A program made the position numbers and the translations under genes. Positions 46,206 through 54,492 of a DNA stretch of 64,000 nucleotides are shown here, in pieces. Each line of letters starts with the position of its first letter. Position 1 is the stretch's first letter. The notes under the pieces are model-generated. The model made no database searches. It saw nothing but the letters and a program-made list of their open reading frames with translations, and was not told where the DNA came from. This stretch comes from Trinickia mobilis (GTDB taxonomy: Bacteria; Pseudomonadota; Gammaproteobacteria; Burkholderiales; Burkholderiaceae): assembly GCF_017315705.1 (NCBI RefSeq), contig NZ_JAFLRF010000018.1, positions 762 to 64,761 on the forward strand. The letters are read 5' to 3'.

Positions 46206-46259
46206 TTCGCGGCGTTCGCGGCGGACGCGGCGGACGCGGCGGGCGCGGCGGGCGCGGCG
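46206..46259. repeat. Six-unit 9-bp tandem repeat
   Basis: Six tandem 9-mers of form NNCGCGGCG occur in three identical pairs: TTC, TTC, GAC, GAC, GGC, GGC followed by GCGGCG. The tract lies in the 254-base gap between cobA and nasT, upstream of nasT. It is open in several frames but the encoded Ala-rich strings are artefacts of composition. Confidence 0.75.
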
Positions 46260-46340
46260 GGCGCGCTCCGGCGGTTGCGACCTCGGGCGAACCGCTCGGC
46301 GCCGCGGCGATCCGCGCGGAATTGGGCTGAATCGCGTCGT

Positions 46341-47141
46341 TCAGGCCGCATACGCGTACGCATCGAGGGGTCGGCGCGCCGTCTCGGCGTCGCCCTGCGC
46401 CGCACCGGCGGGGGCCCCGAGCGCAAACGCCGCGGCCGCGCCGATCGCGTCGCCGATCAGGATCACCGCCGGGCTGCCGAACCCGGCGGCGGCGGCATCG
46501 GCGGCGAGGCGGCCGAGCCGGCTCAAGAGGCGCCGCTCGTCGGCCGTTCCCGCCCATTGGACGACGGCCGCCGGCGTCGAGGCCGCCAGCGTTTCGCCAA
46601 GCCGCGCGCACACGTGCTCGATCCGGCTCATGCCCATATAAATCGCAAGCGTGGTGCGGGTCGCGGCGAGCGCGGCCCAATCGGGCTCGCTGTTGTCCTG
46701 CAGATGGGCCGTGACGAACGTCACGCCCTGGCAATGCTCGCGATGCGTGAGCGACACGCCAAGCCCCGCGGCCGCCGCGAATCCCGACGAAATGCCGTTG
46801 ACGATCTCGACCTCGATTCCTGCGCGGCGCAAGTCGGCGATTTCTTCGCCCGCGCGGCCGAACAAGAGCGCGTCGCCGCCTTTCGCGCGCACGACGTGAA
46901 GCCCCTTCGACGCATAGCGCCGCATCAGTCGCTGAATGAACGCTTGCGGCGTCGATTTGCAGCCGCCGCGCTTGCCGACGCGGACCACGCGCGCATTCGG
47001 CGCAAGCGTCGCGATCTGCGCGTTCGCGAGATCGTCGAGCAGGAGGACGTCGGCGCGTGCGAGCGCCTTCGCGGCGCGGATCGTCAGCAAATCCAGGTCG
47101 CCCGGGCCGGTGCTCAAGAGCGTGACTTTGCCAGTAGCCAT
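46341..47141 (-). CDS. cobA: Uroporphyrinogen-III C-methyltransferase (siroheme synthesis)
   Basis: About 266 residues from the ATG at 47141, seven bases after AAGGA; the preceding ATG is in frame. SUMT motifs in order: LLSTGPGDLDLLTIRAAKAL, GKRGGCKSTPQ, RAKGGDALLFGRAGEEI and VNGISSGFAAAAGLGVSLTHR. It makes precorrin-2, the siroheme precursor, using SAM. It is the last gene of the narK-nirB-nirD-nasA-cobA operon, where it supplies siroheme for NirB. The dehydrogenase/ferrochelatase part of CysG is absent and must be elsewhere. Confidence 0.92.
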   Translation of the reverse strand: MATGKVTLLSTGPGDLDLLTIRAAKALARADVLLLDDLANAQIATLAPNARVVRVGKRGGCKSTPQAFIQRLMRRYASKGLHVVRAKGGDALLFGRAGEEIADLRRAGIEVEIVNGISSGFAAAAGLGVSLTHREHCQGVTFVTAHLQDNSEPDWAALAATRTTLAIYMGMSRIEHVCARLGETLAASTPAAVVQWAGTADERRLLSRLGRLAADAAAAGFGSPAVILIGDAIGAAAAFALGAPAGAAQGDAETARRPLDAYAYAA

Positions 47142-47178
47142 CATCGTGTCCTTCCTGTCATAGCCGCGATGCAAACGA

Positions 47179-49881
47179 TCAGTGAGCCGCGGCAGGCGCC
47201 TCGACGTAGAGGCGCCGGATTTCCGGCACGCACGAACCGCATACGCTGCCGCAGCCGAGTGTCGATTTCAATTCGGTAAGGTCCGCGCCCGCTGCGATCG
47301 CGTCGGCGATCTGCGATTGCGTGACTTGCTTGCAGTTGCAGATCACGCGGTCGCGCGGCGCGCGTTTGCCTTCGACGAACACCGCGTGCCGCGGGCCGCT
47401 CCACGGCGCCGCTTCGCGGACCCGGTCGATCAGCGCGGCGGCGCCGCTCGTGCCGTTGGCACCGCCCGCGAGCATGAAGCCGTCGACCACGTTGTCGCGC
47501 CACGCGACGCGTTTTTCGTGGCCGCGCCGGGCGTCGCGGTATTCGAGCAGATCCTCGCCGCGCGGCAAGCCGAGGGCGTCGTGAAGACGGTTGAGCCAGT
47601 CGGCGGGCGCCCTGGCGTCGGCCGCCGAGACGATCAGCATCTCGCCGCCGTCCTCGTCGGCTTCGATCCGCACCGAGGCATAGCGCCGCTCGCGCAAGAG
47701 CGGCTGCACGGCGGCCTGCAGCGCGAGCACGTCGCCGCCGCGCTTGGCGGCGACGAGCCGCCACGGCAGGTCCGCTGCCTGCACGCGCACGGCGGCGTGC
47801 TTGAGTTCGGGCTGTGCGGAATGCGGATCGACGGCGGGCACCGTCGTCTCGTTGATGCCGCCGCTGTTGAGGAATTGCCCGTTCCAGTGCATCGGCGCGA
47901 ACACGGTGCCCGAGGCGACGTCGTCCGACACTTGCACCGGCAGCACGAGCGAGCCGCGGCGGCTCGCGACGGCGACGAGGTCGCCGTCCTTTAACCCGCG
48001 CCGCGCGGCGTCCGCGCGATGCATCGTCAGCGCGGGCTCGGGCGCGTGCGCGAACAGCGCGCCGGCGCGGCCGGTGCGGCTCATGCCGTGCCATTGGTCG
48101 CGCAGGCGTCCGGTGACGAGCCGGAACGGATAGCGCGCGTCGACCGGCTCCGCCACCGGCAGATAGGCCGTCGCATGAAAGCGCGCGCGGCCGTTGGCGG
48201 TGGCGAAGGTGCCGTCGGCGTAGCGGCGCGCCTGGCCGTGCGCCGCATCGGCCGCGAACGGCCATTGCTGCGGGCCGTCCGCTTCGAGCTTCGCGTACGA
48301 CAGCCCGCCGATATCCAGATCGCGGCCCGCAGTCAGCACGCGATGTTCGTCGAACACCGCTTGCGGCGTTTCGAACGGAAACAGCGTTTGCGCCGGCGCC
48401 AGCCTCGCTTCGATGCGGCGTGCGACTTCATTGACGATCCACCAGTCGGGCTTCGCTTCGCCCGGCGCGTCGACCGCCGCTTGCACGCGCGAGATGCGCC
48501 GCTCCGAATTCGTGACGGTGCCCGATTTTTCGCCCCAGCTCGCGGCGGGCAGCAACACGTCCGCGTAGGGGACGGTATCGGTTTGCGCGAACGCTTCCTG
48601 CACGACGACGAATTCCGCGGTGTTCAGCGCTTCGCGCACGCGCGCGATATCGGGCATGGAATGCACGGGGTTCGTGCACGCGATCCAGATCGCCTTGATC
48701 TTGCCGTTGCGCACGGCCTCGAACATCTCGACGGCGGGCAGGCCCGGGCGGTCCGACAAAGCTTCTACGCCCCATAGCGCTTCCACCTCGGCACGGTGCT
48801 CGGCATTGCCGATGTCGCGATGCGCGGCGAGCATCGTCGCCATGCCGCCGACTTCGCGTCCGCCCATCGCGTTCGGCTGCCCCGTCAGCGAAAACGGCCC
48901 CGCGCCCGGCTTGCCGAGCTGGCGCGTCGCGAGATGCAGGTTGATGAGCGCGAGGTTCTTGTCGGTGCCGTGGCTCGATTGATTGAGGCCCATGCAATAG
49001 AGCGACAGCGCAGCCGGGCTCGCGCCGAACCACTCCGCCGCCTGCAGCAGCGCGCGCTCTTCGATCCCGCAGATCTCGGCCGCCATGCGCGGCGTGTAGT
49101 CGCGCACGAGCACCTTCAACGCCTCGAAGCCGACGGTGTGCGCGTCGATGTACGCGCGGTCGAGCAGGCCTTCCCAGATGAGGTGATGCAGCATGCCGTT
49201 GAAGAGCGCGACATCGGTGCCCGGCTGGATCGCGAGATGCAGATCGGCCATCGCCGCCATGTCGGTGCGGCGCGGATCGACGACGATCCAGCGGATAGCC
49301 GGATTTTTCGTCTTCGCTTCTTCGAGCCGCCGGAACAGCACCGGATGCGCGTACGCCATGTTGCTGCCCGCGAACAGCACGGTCTGCGCGAGTTCGAGGT
49401 CTTCATAGCAGGTGGGCGGGCCGTCTGCGCCGAACGCCTTCTTGTACGCGGTGACCGCGCTCGACATGCACAAACGCGAGTTCGTATCGATGTTGTTGGT
49501 CTTGAGGAGCCCCTTTGCGAGCTTGTTGAAGACGTAGTAATCCTCGGTCAGCAACTGGCCGGAGACGTAGAACGCGACCGCATCGGGGCCGTGCTGCTCG
49601 ATCACCCGCGCGAACCGCTCGGCGACGAGATCGAGCGCGCTCGCCCAATCGGCGGGCTCGCGCTCGGCGTTGCGAGCCGTGCGGATTTCGGGGCGCAGCA
49701 AGCGCCCCGTCACGCTTTGCACCGTCAGCGGCAGCGAGCGGCCCTTCGTGCACAGCCGCCCGAAATTGGCCGGATGCTCCGGATCGCCTTGAATGCCCGT
49801 GATGCGGCCGTCCTCGGCTTCGACGAGCACGCCACAGCCCACGCCGCAATAGCAACAAGTGGAACGGGTGACGGTTTTCAT
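47179..49881 (-). CDS. nasA: Assimilatory nitrate reductase catalytic subunit
   Basis: A 900-residue molybdoenzyme from the ATG at 49881; the frame is open upstream through nirD, an artefact. N-terminal 4Fe-4S ligands: CCYCGVGCGVLVE...FGRLCTKG. The MGD-binding oxidoreductase core follows, with SSAVTAYKKAFGADGPPTCYEDLE and a late dinucleotide-binding domain (PFRLVTGRLRDQWHGMSRTGRA). The C-terminal 60 residues form a BFD-like 2Fe-2S domain (VICNCKQVTQSQI...GCGSVCGSCVPEI), typical of NasA types that take electrons without a separate small subunit. It reduces nitrate to nitrite in the cytoplasm. Repeat copy D separates it from nirD. Confidence 0.94.
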   Translation of the reverse strand: MKTVTRSTCCYCGVGCGVLVEAEDGRITGIQGDPEHPANFGRLCTKGRSLPLTVQSVTGRLLRPEIRTARNAEREPADWASALDLVAERFARVIEQHGPDAVAFYVSGQLLTEDYYVFNKLAKGLLKTNNIDTNSRLCMSSAVTAYKKAFGADGPPTCYEDLELAQTVLFAGSNMAYAHPVLFRRLEEAKTKNPAIRWIVVDPRRTDMAAMADLHLAIQPGTDVALFNGMLHHLIWEGLLDRAYIDAHTVGFEALKVLVRDYTPRMAAEICGIEERALLQAAEWFGASPAALSLYCMGLNQSSHGTDKNLALINLHLATRQLGKPGAGPFSLTGQPNAMGGREVGGMATMLAAHRDIGNAEHRAEVEALWGVEALSDRPGLPAVEMFEAVRNGKIKAIWIACTNPVHSMPDIARVREALNTAEFVVVQEAFAQTDTVPYADVLLPAASWGEKSGTVTNSERRISRVQAAVDAPGEAKPDWWIVNEVARRIEARLAPAQTLFPFETPQAVFDEHRVLTAGRDLDIGGLSYAKLEADGPQQWPFAADAAHGQARRYADGTFATANGRARFHATAYLPVAEPVDARYPFRLVTGRLRDQWHGMSRTGRAGALFAHAPEPALTMHRADAARRGLKDGDLVAVASRRGSLVLPVQVSDDVASGTVFAPMHWNGQFLNSGGINETTVPAVDPHSAQPELKHAAVRVQAADLPWRLVAAKRGGDVLALQAAVQPLLRERRYASVRIEADEDGGEMLIVSAADARAPADWLNRLHDALGLPRGEDLLEYRDARRGHEKRVAWRDNVVDGFMLAGGANGTSGAAALIDRVREAAPWSGPRHAVFVEGKRAPRDRVICNCKQVTQSQIADAIAAGADLTELKSTLGCGSVCGSCVPEIRRLYVEAPAAAH

Positions 49882-49964
49882 GATGCCTTCCGCCGGGCCG
49901 CCCCAAGGAAGGCATCCGCCCCCTCGGGGGGCAGCGAACAAACGTGAGCGTGGGGGCCGTTCAT
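49879..49964 (-). repeat. Intercistronic repeat, copy D (86 bases)
   Basis: Read on the minus strand it starts ATGAACGGCCCCCACGCTCAC, followed by CGCTGCCCCCCGAGGGGG, a second block TTGGGGCGGCCCGGCG and GGAAGGCATC before the nasA ATG. It lies between nirD and nasA and provides the nasA Shine-Dalgarno. It combines features of copies A and B/C. Confidence 0.85.
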
Positions 49965-49975
49965 ATTCAAGCGGC

Positions 49976-50302
49976 TCAAGCGAGGCAGACGAAAACCGCG
50001 TCGCCTTCCACCTTCGCCGGAAAGCGCCGCGCGCAGCCTTCATCGGGCGCGCGCGCCTCGCCGCTTGCGAGCTCGATATTCCACGCGTGCAGCGGGCACG
50101 TGACGGTCTCGCCGTGCACGATGCCTTGCGACAGCGCACCGCCTTTGTGCGGGCAGTGGTCGAGCAGCGCGAACACCTTGTCCTGCGCGGTGCGGAAGAG
50201 GGCGACGTTGCCTTGCGCACGCTCGAGCACGCGGCTGCCGAGACGCGGGATGTCGGACACGTTGCACACATGAGTCCACGTCGAAGGGAATTGCATATCC
50301 AT
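49976..50302 (-). CDS. nirD: Nitrite reductase (NADH) small subunit, Rieske-type
   Basis: A 108-residue Rieske-fold protein. Unlike E. coli NirD it keeps all four cluster ligands: C50-x-H52 (DHCPHKGG) and C69-x2-H72 (CPLHAW). A 2Fe-2S cluster is therefore likely. It partners NirB in reducing nitrite to ammonia. It follows nirB by 29 bases in the nitrate-assimilation operon, and its stop lies 11 bases before repeat copy D. Confidence 0.93.
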   Translation of the reverse strand: MDMQFPSTWTHVCNVSDIPRLGSRVLERAQGNVALFRTAQDKVFALLDHCPHKGGALSQGIVHGETVTCPLHAWNIELASGEARAPDEGCARRFPAKVEGDAVFVCLA

Positions 50303-50331
50303 GGTCAGTTCCTTAAACCCCTAAACGTCGC

Positions 50332-52764
50332 TCAAGCGACAACCTTGATCGGGATGTACTCGTGCTTCTGCGCACCGCCCACGCGTGCTTCCCACGGATC
50401 GGGCAGTCCTTCGAGCGAGTACAGCAAACGCTCGTAGAGCGCCTTGCGGGTCGCGGCGTCGTCGACGATCTTCTTCTTGACGTAGTCGAGCCCGACGCGC
50501 GCGATGTAGTGCACCGTGCGGTCGAGGTAGTGCGCTTCCTCGCGATAGAGCTGCAGGAACGCGCCGCTGTATTCCTTGACCTCGTCGGACGTCTTCACCT
50601 TGGCGAGGAACTGCGCGACTTCGGTCTTGATGCCGCCGTTGCCGCCGACATACAGCTCCCAGCCGCTGTCGACCGCGATCACGCCGACGTCCTTGATGCC
50701 GGCCTCCGCGCAATTGCGCGGGCAGCCGGACACGGCGAGCTTCACTTTGTGCGGCGACCCCATGTTCGCGAGCATCGTTTCCAGATCGATGCCCATCTGC
50801 GTGCTGTTCTGCGTGCCGAAGCGGCAGAACTCGCTGCCCACGCAGGTCTTGACCGTGCGGATCGATTTGCCGTACGCGTGGCCCGACTTCATGCCGAGGT
50901 CTTTCCACACGTTGACGAGGTCCTCCTTCTTCACGCCGAGCAAGTCGATGCGCTGGCCGCCCGTGACCTTGACCATCGGAATGCGGTACTTGTCGGCGAC
51001 ATCGGCGATGCGGCGCAATTCGTCGGGCGTCGTGACGCCGCCTTTCATCTGCGGCACCACCGAGAACGTGTTGTCCTTCTGGATGTTCGCGTGCACGCGC
51101 TCGTTGACGAAGCGGCTTTGCGGATCGTCGACGGCGTCGCGCGGCCACGTCGAGATCAGGTAGTAGTTGATGGCGGGGCGGCAGGTCGCGCAGCCGTTCG
51201 GCGTGCGCCATTCGAGGAAGTCGTAGACGGCCTGGTGCGAGAACAGCTTGTGCTGGCGGATCGCCTTGCGCACTTCGTCGTGGCTGCGGTCCGTGCAGCC
51301 GCAGACGGCCTTCGTCTTCGGCGTTTCCTGGAAGCTCGTGCCGACCGTGCTCATCAGGATCTGTTCGACGAGACCCGAGCACGAGCCGCACGAGCTTGCC
51401 GCTTTCGTGTGCTTCTTGACGTCGTCGAGCGTGAAGAGGCCTTTCTCGGCGATCGCCTTGACGATCGTGCCCTTGCACACGCCGTTGCAGCCGCAGACTT
51501 CGTCGCTGTCGGCCATCGAGGCCGCTTTGTCGTGGCCTTGCACGCCCGCGTCGCCGATGCTCGATTCGCCGAACATGATGTGGTCGCGCAGTTCGCCGAG
51601 CTTGCGGCCTTCGCGCAGGAGCTTGAAGTACCACGCGCCGTCGGCGGTGTCGCCGTAGAGGCAGGCGCCGACCAGTTGGTCGTCCTTGATCACGAGCTTC
51701 TTGTAGACGCCGCCCGACGGGTCGGACAGCACGATCTCCTCCGTGCCGTCGTTGCCCAGGAAATCGCCCGCGGAAAAGAGATCGATGCCGGTGACCTTGA
51801 GCTTGGTCGACAGCACCGAGCCCTTGTAGCTGCCGATGCCCATCAGCGCGAGGTGGTTCGCGCACACCTTGGCCTGCTCGAAGAGCGGCGCGACGAGGCC
51901 GTACGCGACGCCGCGATGGCTCACGCATTCGCCGACCGCGTAGATGCGCGGGTCGTACGTCTGCAGCGTGTCGTTGACGACGATGCCGCGATTGCAATGC
52001 AGCCCCGCCGATTCGGCGAGCGTCGTGTTCGGGCGGATGCCGGCGGCCATCACGACGAGGTCGGCGGGGAGCGCGTCGCCGTCCTTGAAGCGCACGCCTG
52101 TCACAACGCCCGCTTCGTCGCCGAGGATTTCCGTCGTCGCCTTCGAGAGCAGGAACGCGAGCCCGCGTTCTTCGAGCGAGCGCTGCAGCAGCTTGCCGGC
52201 GGTCGCGTCGAGCTGGCGTTCGAGCAGCGTATCGGCGAGGTGCACGACAGTCACGTCCATGCCGCGCAGCTTCAGGCCATTCGCGGCTTCGAGGCCCAAC
52301 AGGCCGCCGCCGATCACGACCGCGTGCTGCTTGACCTTGGCGGCTTCGATCATCGCTTCCGTATCGTAGATGTCGCGATACGTGATCACGCCTTTGAGCG
52401 TGTTGCCCGGCACCGGCAGGATGAACGGCGACGAACCGGTCGCGATCAGCAAGCGGTCGTAGGGGGCCTCCATGCCGTCATCCGTCGCGACGACGCGCTT
52501 CACGCGGTCGATCCTCGTGATCGTCTTGCCGAGGTGCAGATGCACGCCGTTTTCCTCGTACCACGCGAGCGGATTGAGGACGATGTCGTCGAACTTCTGC
52601 TCGCCGGCCAGCACCGGCGAGAGCAGGATGCGGTTGTAGTTCGGATGCGGCTCGGCGCCGAACACGGTGATGTCGTAGTGATCGGGAGCGAGCGCGAGCA
52701 GCTCTTCGATCGTGCGGATGCCGGCCATGCCATTGCCGATGACGACGAGACGGGGCTTGTTCAT
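50332..52764 (-). CDS. nirB: Nitrite reductase (NADH) large subunit
   Basis: About 810 residues from the ATG at 52764, nine bases after AGGA; an ATG three codons earlier is less well spaced. Domains in order: FAD site (VVIGNGMAGIRTIEELL), NAD site (HAVVIGGGLLGLEAANGL), two BFD-like 2Fe-2S segments (CGCNGVCKG...CGSCSGL; CGCTDRS...NGCATCRPAI), then the siroheme/4Fe-4S domain with CVGSEFC and SGCPRNC. All cofactor ligands are present. It reduces nitrite to ammonium with NADH together with NirD, and depends on cobA in the same operon for siroheme. Confidence 0.95.
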   Translation of the reverse strand: MNKPRLVVIGNGMAGIRTIEELLALAPDHYDITVFGAEPHPNYNRILLSPVLAGEQKFDDIVLNPLAWYEENGVHLHLGKTITRIDRVKRVVATDDGMEAPYDRLLIATGSSPFILPVPGNTLKGVITYRDIYDTEAMIEAAKVKQHAVVIGGGLLGLEAANGLKLRGMDVTVVHLADTLLERQLDATAGKLLQRSLEERGLAFLLSKATTEILGDEAGVVTGVRFKDGDALPADLVVMAAGIRPNTTLAESAGLHCNRGIVVNDTLQTYDPRIYAVGECVSHRGVAYGLVAPLFEQAKVCANHLALMGIGSYKGSVLSTKLKVTGIDLFSAGDFLGNDGTEEIVLSDPSGGVYKKLVIKDDQLVGACLYGDTADGAWYFKLLREGRKLGELRDHIMFGESSIGDAGVQGHDKAASMADSDEVCGCNGVCKGTIVKAIAEKGLFTLDDVKKHTKAASSCGSCSGLVEQILMSTVGTSFQETPKTKAVCGCTDRSHDEVRKAIRQHKLFSHQAVYDFLEWRTPNGCATCRPAINYYLISTWPRDAVDDPQSRFVNERVHANIQKDNTFSVVPQMKGGVTTPDELRRIADVADKYRIPMVKVTGGQRIDLLGVKKEDLVNVWKDLGMKSGHAYGKSIRTVKTCVGSEFCRFGTQNSTQMGIDLETMLANMGSPHKVKLAVSGCPRNCAEAGIKDVGVIAVDSGWELYVGGNGGIKTEVAQFLAKVKTSDEVKEYSGAFLQLYREEAHYLDRTVHYIARVGLDYVKKKIVDDAATRKALYERLLYSLEGLPDPWEARVGGAQKHEYIPIKVVA

Positions 52765-52848
52765 GATTTCCATTCCTACAGGTTCGATCCGGGGCGATTC
52801 GATTCGGTGCTGTTCGGTGCTATTCCGTGCCTTGCGCCTGACGCGGGC

Positions 52849-54051
52849 TCAAACGCGGGCGGTCGCGCCTGTCCACGACGCGCGCCAGCGGCGCTTGACG
52901 TTGGAAAGGCCGAGCCAGCCGAGCAGCGCGAGGCACGCGAAGAGCCACAGGCCGGCGGAGTAGACGCCGGTGGCCTGCTTGATCGCGCCGAGGCTCGCGG
53001 TCAGCGCGAAGCCGCCGACGCCGCCCGCCATGCCGACCAGTCCGGTCATCACGCCGATATCTTTCGCGAAGCGCTGCGGCACGAGCTGGAACACCGCGCC
53101 GTTGCCGAGCCCCAAGCACAGCATCGCGACGATGAAGAGCACGAGCGACGCGGCCGGCGCGCCGGCGCTGAAGCCGGCCGTGCCGATCAGCGCCGCCACC
53201 GCGCCGTACACGGTCAAAAGCGAACGCGTGCCGCCGATGCGGTCGGCGAGCAGCCCGCCGAACGGACGCATCACCGAGCCCGCGAAGACGCACGCGGCGG
53301 TCGCCAAGCCCGCGGTCTTCGGATCGAACGCGAATTGATCGTGGAAGTAGCCGGGCAGCGAGCTCGCGAAGCCCGAGAAGCCGCCGAACGTGAGCGCGTA
53401 GAAGAACATGAACCACCACGCGTCGCGGTTCGCGAGCATGCGGGCGTAGTCGCGCAGATGCTTGTGCGGCGACGGGACCGGCGCGTCTTTCGCGCAGAAG
53501 AAATAGATGACGAGCGCGAAGCCGAGCGGGATGCACGCGATGCCGAACACGTTCTGCCAGCCGAGCGCGACGGCGAGCGCGGGCGCGAAGAGCGCGGCGA
53601 GCACCGTGCCCGAGTTGCCCGCACCGGCGATGCCCATCGCGGTGCCTTGATGGTGCGGCGGATACCAGCGCGACGCGAGCGGCAGCGCGACGGCGAACGA
53701 CGCGCCCGCGACGCCGAGGAGCGCGCCGAACACGAGCGCCTGCGCCATGCTGTGAACGCCGATGCGCCACGCGCCGAAGAGCGCGGCCATCACGACAATC
53801 TGGCCCAAGAGGCCCGCGCGCTTCGCGCCGATGCGGTCGGCGAGCATGCCCATCGGCAAGCGCAGCAGCGCGCCCGCGAGGATCGGCGTGGCGACCATCA
53901 GCGCGCGTTGCTGGGTCGAGAGCTCGAGCGTCTTCGCGATCTGGATCTGCAGCGGCCCGAGCAGATACCAGACCATGAAGCTCAGGTCGAAATAGAGGAA
54001 GGCAGAAAAGAGCGTCGGCGTGTGCCCACTGCGCCAGAAGCTGCGGTCCAT
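52849..54051 (-). CDS. narK: Nitrate/nitrite transporter, MFS NarK/NasA type
   Basis: A 400-residue, 12-helix transporter from the ATG at 54051 (MDRSFWRSGHTPTLFSAFLYFDLSFMVWYLLGPL). The frame is open upstream through the leader hairpins, which are not coding. The nitrate-porter signatures are visible in helices 5 and 11: GIAGAGNSGTVLAALFAP and GLVGMAGGVGGFALTASLGAI. It imports nitrate for the reductases encoded downstream (nirB starts 84 bases after its stop). It is the first gene of the operon, which is read from a sigma-54-like promoter through an ANTAR-controlled leader. Confidence 0.93.
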   Translation of the reverse strand: MDRSFWRSGHTPTLFSAFLYFDLSFMVWYLLGPLQIQIAKTLELSTQQRALMVATPILAGALLRLPMGMLADRIGAKRAGLLGQIVVMAALFGAWRIGVHSMAQALVFGALLGVAGASFAVALPLASRWYPPHHQGTAMGIAGAGNSGTVLAALFAPALAVALGWQNVFGIACIPLGFALVIYFFCAKDAPVPSPHKHLRDYARMLANRDAWWFMFFYALTFGGFSGFASSLPGYFHDQFAFDPKTAGLATAACVFAGSVMRPFGGLLADRIGGTRSLLTVYGAVAALIGTAGFSAGAPAASLVLFIVAMLCLGLGNGAVFQLVPQRFAKDIGVMTGLVGMAGGVGGFALTASLGAIKQATGVYSAGLWLFACLALLGWLGLSNVKRRWRASWTGATARV

Positions 54052-54122
54052 GTTGAGTTCCGTCGTCGTGCCGCGAGGGGAAGCGAAACCGCCGCGGCGA
54101 ACGTCGAAGCGCCATTGCTCGA

Positions 54123-54170
54123 CCAAAAAAAACGGCGTCCGCCCGTGTCGATGCACGAGGGGACGCCGTT
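54123..54170 (-). terminator. Leader terminator of the nitrate-assimilation operon
   Basis: On the minus strand AACGGCGTCC (54170-54161) pairs with GGACGCCGTT (54140-54131), extended inward by CTCGTG with CACGGG, and is followed by eight T (54130-54123). It lies 72 bases before the narK start. Its 5' arm is the loop and 3' arm of the upstream hairpin P2, so the two structures exclude each other. Confidence 0.9.
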
Positions 54171-54257
54171 GTCCTGGTGGGCCGCCGCTTGATCGGCGAT
54201 TGATCCGATGAGGTCGCGCGGGCCCGGTGATTCATGCCGCCCGGCGCCGTTGCCGGG
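54161..54257 (-). promoter_or_regulatory. ANTAR (NasT) antitermination element: two hairpins with AACGGC hexaloops
   Basis: P1 (54257-54240): stem CCCGGC with GCCGGG, loop AACGGC. P2 (54174-54161): stem GGAC with GTCC, loop AACGGC. Both loops have A at position 1 and G at position 4, the conserved features of ANTAR-binding hairpins, and they are identical to each other. P2 overlaps the terminator 5' arm. NasT is encoded 8 kb downstream. Binding of NasT should stabilise P2 and prevent the terminator. Confidence 0.88.
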
Positions 54258-54272
54258 TACGGGCAAGCATTA

Positions 54273-54288
54273 CGCAACCTCCGTGCCA
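54273..54288 (-). promoter_or_regulatory. Sigma-54 (RpoN) promoter of the nitrate-assimilation operon
   Basis: On the minus strand TGGCACGGAGGTTGCG (54288-54273) matches TGGCACG-N4-TTGC exactly, with GG and GC at -24 and -12 spacing. The predicted transcript start, near 54262, falls five bases before hairpin P1. The leader would thus begin with the ANTAR element. Confidence 0.8.
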
Positions 54289-54337
54289 GTCTGCGCAATG
54301 GCCGGAAAGCCAATGCCGGCGCGCCTTTGCGCGCTTT

Positions 54338-54370
54338 GCACCAAATTGTGCTGTTGCACCGCAGCAGTGC
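54338..54370. promoter_or_regulatory. Two NtrC-like enhancer sites
   Basis: GCAC-N7-GTGC at 54356-54370 fits the NtrC dyad. A neighbouring GCAC-N6-GTGC at 54338-54351 is one base short. Centres lie about 80 and 100 bases upstream of the predicted start, a normal enhancer position for sigma-54 promoters. Confidence 0.55.
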
Positions 54371-54492
54371 GGCGCGCTGCGCTGCCGCACAGGTTCGGCG
54401 CGGTGTGCCTCGTGTTGGTGGGTTACGTACGCGACATCAGTCCATTACGGCTATGCGAGACGGCATGGCGGCTGACGTGGCCCTATGACCTC

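Noticed and set aside
46119-47279. Plus-strand frame with Ala repeats (AADAADAAGAAG) over the 9-bp tandem repeat
   Set aside because: The protein-level repeat merely translates the DNA repeat, and the remainder runs antisense to cobA. No ribosome binding site or family match.
50362-54192. A 1276-codon open frame on the plus strand opposite nirB and narK
   Set aside because: Its composition is extreme (Arg/Glu/Ala/His-rich, low complexity) and it mirrors the codon bias of the real minus-strand genes. Cofactor motifs of NirB and transporter motifs of NarK are on the minus strand.
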